The translations under genes and the position numbers were made by a program. A stretch of 50,759 bases of DNA from Acidobacteriota bacterium (GTDB lineage: Bacteria > Acidobacteriota > Vicinamibacteria > Fen-336). The stretch covers positions 1 to 50,759 of the forward strand of contig QHVM01000025.1 of NCBI GenBank assembly GCA_003223555.1, in the 5' to 3' direction. Shown in pieces: positions 50,363 through 50,759 of this stretch. Every line of letters begins with the position of its first letter. Position 1 is the first letter of the stretch. The notes beneath the pieces were generated by a model. It was not told the DNA's origin, made no database searches, and saw only the letters and a program-made list of their open reading frames with translations.

Positions 50363-50759
50363 AAGGCCGGCCGGAGCTGCACGTCACGACCGACGACGGC
50401 AGCGTGCGGATCGAGACCGGCGAGCGGCTCCAGATCGACGCCCGAGTGACGACCAGGGGCTGGCGCATCGGGCCGGACCAGGTCACCGTCACCGAGAGCC
50501 AGACCGGCGACCGCGTGGAGATCGAGGTCCGCGTGCCCCACGATCACTGGGGGCTCGACTTCGGGCACCGGTCGATCACGGTGACCTTGCAGGTGCCGCG
50601 GGACGTCGACCTCGACGTGCGGACCGGCGACGGGAGCGTGAGCGTCCAGCCCGTCTCCGGCCGCCTGCGTATCTTCACCGGCGACGGCAGCATCACCGCC
50701 GAGGGGCTGCAGGGCGACATCCGCCTCCATACCGGCGACGGACCGATCCGGGCCACCGC
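50272..50759 (+). CDS. DUF4097-family secreted beta-repeat protein, 3' end missing
   Basis: ATG 50272 follows AGGAGG with an 8-nt spacer. A signal peptide (MRKAWVAGIAVLLGAAVNAP) leads into repeats typical of DUF4097 beta-helix-like proteins: LHVTTDDGSVRIETG, VTLQVPRDVDLDVRTGDGSV, RLRIFTGDGSITAEGL and IRLHTGDGPI. The TGDG(S/P)(V/I) motif recurs at regular spacing. Such proteins often lie in envelope-stress or anti-sigma loci. The frame is open at the window end. Confidence 0.82.
   Translation, partial: MRKAWVAGIAVLLGAAVNAPADEWSHQYSLKGRPELHVTTDDGSVRIETGERLQIDARVTTRGWRIGPDQVTVTESQTGDRVEIEVRVPHDHWGLDFGHRSITVTLQVPRDVDLDVRTGDGSVSVQPVSGRLRIFTGDGSITAEGLQGDIRLHTGDGPIRAT

Overview
The window is about 50.8 kb of very GC-rich bacterial DNA. 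The truncated Oar-type TonB-dependent receptor at the left edge, the many secreted TPR proteins, the large multi-PAS and GAF hybrid kinases and the sigma-54-type promoters best fit an Acidobacteriota genome, possibly a Vicinamibacteria- or Thermoanaerobaculia-like soil lineage. No rRNA or other taxonomic marker is present, so this is inference. I saw no tRNA, rRNA, CRISPR array, insertion sequence or phage module.

Layout. 1-6.3 kb: an Oar-like receptor with a good intrinsic terminator, two coupled TPR proteins on the minus strand, a divergent TPR protein and a small gene. 6.3-8 kb: remnants of a lost catabolic locus, namely an MFS permease broken by an in-frame amber codon and the C-terminal tail of a xanthine-dehydrogenase-family gene. 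8-12 kb: a cysteine-paired Sel1 protein and a second TonB-dependent receptor. 12-13.7 kb: a decayed PQQ alcohol dehydrogenase fused onto the remains of a small gene, a PRC-barrel-like protein and a small orphan. 13.8-30.4 kb: a dicarboxylate/amino-acid symporter and a dense signalling block containing three hybrid histidine kinases, a REC-GGDEF cyclase, a degenerate GGDEF-REC protein, a winged-helix-FHA protein and a REC-KaiB-like fusion. Small stress-type genes (Lmo0937 family, DUF6496, hemerythrin) are interspersed. 30.4-36.2 kb: a DNA-repair-flavoured minus-strand run with a broken LigD-type polymerase, PolX and a VKOR-DsbA fusion. 36.2-42.7 kb: NDH-2, an SGNH hydrolase, an M13 peptidase, a small HicB-like protein and a zincless Fpg. 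43-47.6 kb: methionine and SAM metabolism, with metK behind a SAM riboswitch and metX. 47.5 kb to the end: an MsbA-type ABC exporter, a trypsin-like protease and a DUF4097 protein cut by the window edge.

Three features tie the window together. First, at least six and perhaps seven sites with GG-N10-GC spacing and TGGCAC/TTGC-like cores precede mostly small, stress-type genes, which suggests a local sigma-54 regulon; two of these sites are divergent between DUF6496 and hemerythrin. Second, a roughly 73-bp two-hairpin repeat with covarying stems sits at the 5' ends of polX and metK and is translated as part of coding sequences. Third, several genes carry clean inactivating lesions (a nonsense codon, a repeat-flanked deletion, an out-of-frame deletion), so either this is a decaying accessory region or the assembly contains errors. 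Raw reads would decide between these.
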